From Microvirga guangxiensis (GTDB taxonomy: Bacteria; Pseudomonadota; Alphaproteobacteria; Rhizobiales; Beijerinckiaceae), in assembly GCF_900102135.1 (NCBI RefSeq), contig NZ_FMVJ01000005.1, positions 137,988 to 201,987 on the forward strand: a DNA stretch of 64,000 nucleotides, read 5' to 3'. Position 1 is the stretch's first letter, and each line of letters starts with the position of its first letter. This document shows, in pieces, positions 62,862 to 64,000 of this stretch. The position numbers and the translations under genes were made by a program. The notes beneath the pieces are model-generated. The model did not search any database. It was given only the letters and a program-made list of their open reading frames with translations, and was not told the origin of the DNA.

Positions 62862-64000
62862 AACTGCCGCCGAAGCTAGGTCCCATTCATTTCATCGGTA
62901 TCGGCGGCATTGGCATGTCTGGCATCGCCGAGGTCATGCACAATCTGGGCTACACGGTTCAGGGCTCGGACGCCGCCGACAATTACAATGTGAAGCGCCT
63001 TGAAGAGAAGGGCATCAAGACCTTCATCGGCCACAAGGCCGAGAACGTGGAGAATGCCGAGATCGTCGTGGTGTCCACCGCGATCAAGCGCGACAACCCG
63101 GAGCTGATCGTGGCGCGCGAGAAGCGCCTGCCGGTGGTGCGCCGCGCCGAGATGCTCGCCGAGCTCATGCGCTTCAAGTCCTGCGTCGCCGTTGCAGGCA
63201 CGCACGGCAAGACCACGACGACCTCGCTCGTCGCGACGCTGCTCGATGCAGGTGGCCTCGATCCGACAGTCATCAACGGCGGCATCATCAATGCCTACGG
63301 CACCAACGCCCGCATGGGCGACGGCCAGTGGATGGTGGTGGAGGCGGACGAATCCGACGGCACCTTCCTGAAGCTCCCTGCCGACGTCGCTATCGTCACC
63401 AATATCGACGCCGAGCATCTCGATCACTTCGGCACGTTCGACGCGATCAAGGACGCCTTCCATTCCTTCATCAACTCGATCCCGTTCTACGGCTTCGCGG
63501 TGATGTGCATCGACCATCCGACAGTGCAGGATCTCGTGGGCCGCATCGAGGATCGCCGCATCATCACCTACGGCGAGAACCCGCAGGCCGACGTGCGCAT
63601 CATGGATGTGGATCCGCGCGGCGGGCAGACCAAGTTCCGCGTGATGATCCGCGACCGCCGTCCCGGCTTCCGCCTCGAGCTCGAAGACCTCGTGCTGCCC
63701 ATGCCCGGCGCGCACAACGCGCTCAATGCCACGGCAGCAATTGCCGTTGCGCATGAGCTCGGTGTCTCTCCCGATGCGATCCGCAAGGCGCTTGCAGGCT
63801 TCGGCGGCGTGAAGCGCCGCTTCACCCGCACCGGCGAGTGGAACGGCGTCACCGTGTTCGACGATTACGGCCACCATCCCATCGAGATCGCCGCTGTGCT
63901 CAAGGCCGCGCGCGCTTCGACGGAAGGCCAGGTCATCGCCGTCGTGCAGCCGCACCGCTATTCGCGCCTCAACTCGCTCTTCGATCAGTTCTGCACTTGC
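62858..64000 (+). CDS. murC: UDP-MurNAc L-alanine ligase (3' end outside the window)
   Basis: The first 381 codons, with no stop before the window ends. [25 protein letters not shown] (~14-38), ATP motif [17 protein letters not shown] (~113) and [10 protein letters not shown] and [24 protein letters not shown] identify MurC, the first Mur ligase. [16 protein letters not shown] (~342) is the C-terminal domain start. Full MurC is about 470 residues, so about 90 are missing. Starts in the murG stop (ATGA). Confidence 0.96.
   Translation, partial: MKLPPKLGPIHFIGIGGIGMSGIAEVMHNLGYTVQGSDAADNYNVKRLEEKGIKTFIGHKAENVENAEIVVVSTAIKRDNPELIVAREKRLPVVRRAEMLAELMRFKSCVAVAGTHGKTTTTSLVATLLDAGGLDPTVINGGIINAYGTNARMGDGQWMVVEADESDGTFLKLPADVAIVTNIDAEHLDHFGTFDAIKDAFHSFINSIPFYGFAVMCIDHPTVQDLVGRIEDRRIITYGENPQADVRIMDVDPRGGQTKFRVMIRDRRPGFRLELEDLVLPMPGAHNALNATAAIAVAHELGVSPDAIRKALAGFGGVKRRFTRTGEWNGVTVFDDYGHHPIEIAAVLKAARASTEGQVIAVVQPHRYSRLNSLFDQFCTC

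Overview
The window is about 64 kb of GC-rich, densely coded chromosome from an alphaproteobacterium. The rhizobial-style pca genes, the many ABC importers, the mraZ-to-murC division/cell-wall cluster next to an alphaproteobacterial type-A RNase P RNA, an EcfG-type (GGAAC-N16-CGTT) stress promoter and Rhizobiales-style palindromic intergenic repeats point to Hyphomicrobiales. Methylobacteriaceae (for example Microvirga) is my best guess, an inference not tested by any search. I saw no phage, transposon, CRISPR, tRNA or plasmid functions; the content looks like core and metabolic chromosome.

Layout. 0.1-3.5 kb: a yqjD/yqjE-like membrane trio, a bidirectional terminator, and on the minus strand a DEAD-box RNA helicase with a 12-residue repeat tail plus a small acidic orphan. 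3.6-17.1 kb: an aromatic-acid block. An IclR regulator is divergent from one long run encoding a branched-chain-type ABC importer and pcaD-C-H-G-I-J-F-B, which together convert protocatechuate to succinyl-CoA and acetyl-CoA; pobA (4-hydroxybenzoate to protocatechuate) follows on its own. 17.1-23 kb: a PP2C-like phosphatase, then a CUT1 sugar importer with a NanE-type epimerase. 23-27.3 kb: msrPQ (molybdoenzyme repair of oxidised methionine) followed directly by modABC (molybdate uptake). 27.4-35.9 kb: a peptide-utilisation set made of an M29 aminopeptidase, a Dpp-type importer and an M14-type carboxypeptidase. 35.9-41.6 kb: an erythromycin-esterase-family protein behind an EcfG-type promoter, EttA, a short-chain dehydrogenase and AMP nucleosidase. 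42-47.8 kb: an ArsR-methyltransferase fusion regulator with metF and metH, behind a perfect AT-rich palindrome. 47.8-50.7 kb: envelope genes (amidase, TerB/J-domain protein, glycine-zipper lipoprotein, lytic transglycosylase). 50.8-51.2 kb: rnpB. 51.5-64 kb: the dcw cluster mraZ-rsmH-ftsL-ftsI-murE-murF-mraY-murD-ftsW-murG-murC, with murC cut by the window end.

I did not find a convincing wholly new system. The observations most worth following are: the palindrome controlling the ArsR-methyltransferase/metF/metH unit; the msrPQ-modABC coupling; the EcfG-type promoter of the esterase-family gene; the hairpin found after the binding-protein gene in all three importers with that gene order; the MraZ box of four 10-bp repeats lying on its own promoter; and the unusually long CoA-transferase subunits in the pca operon.
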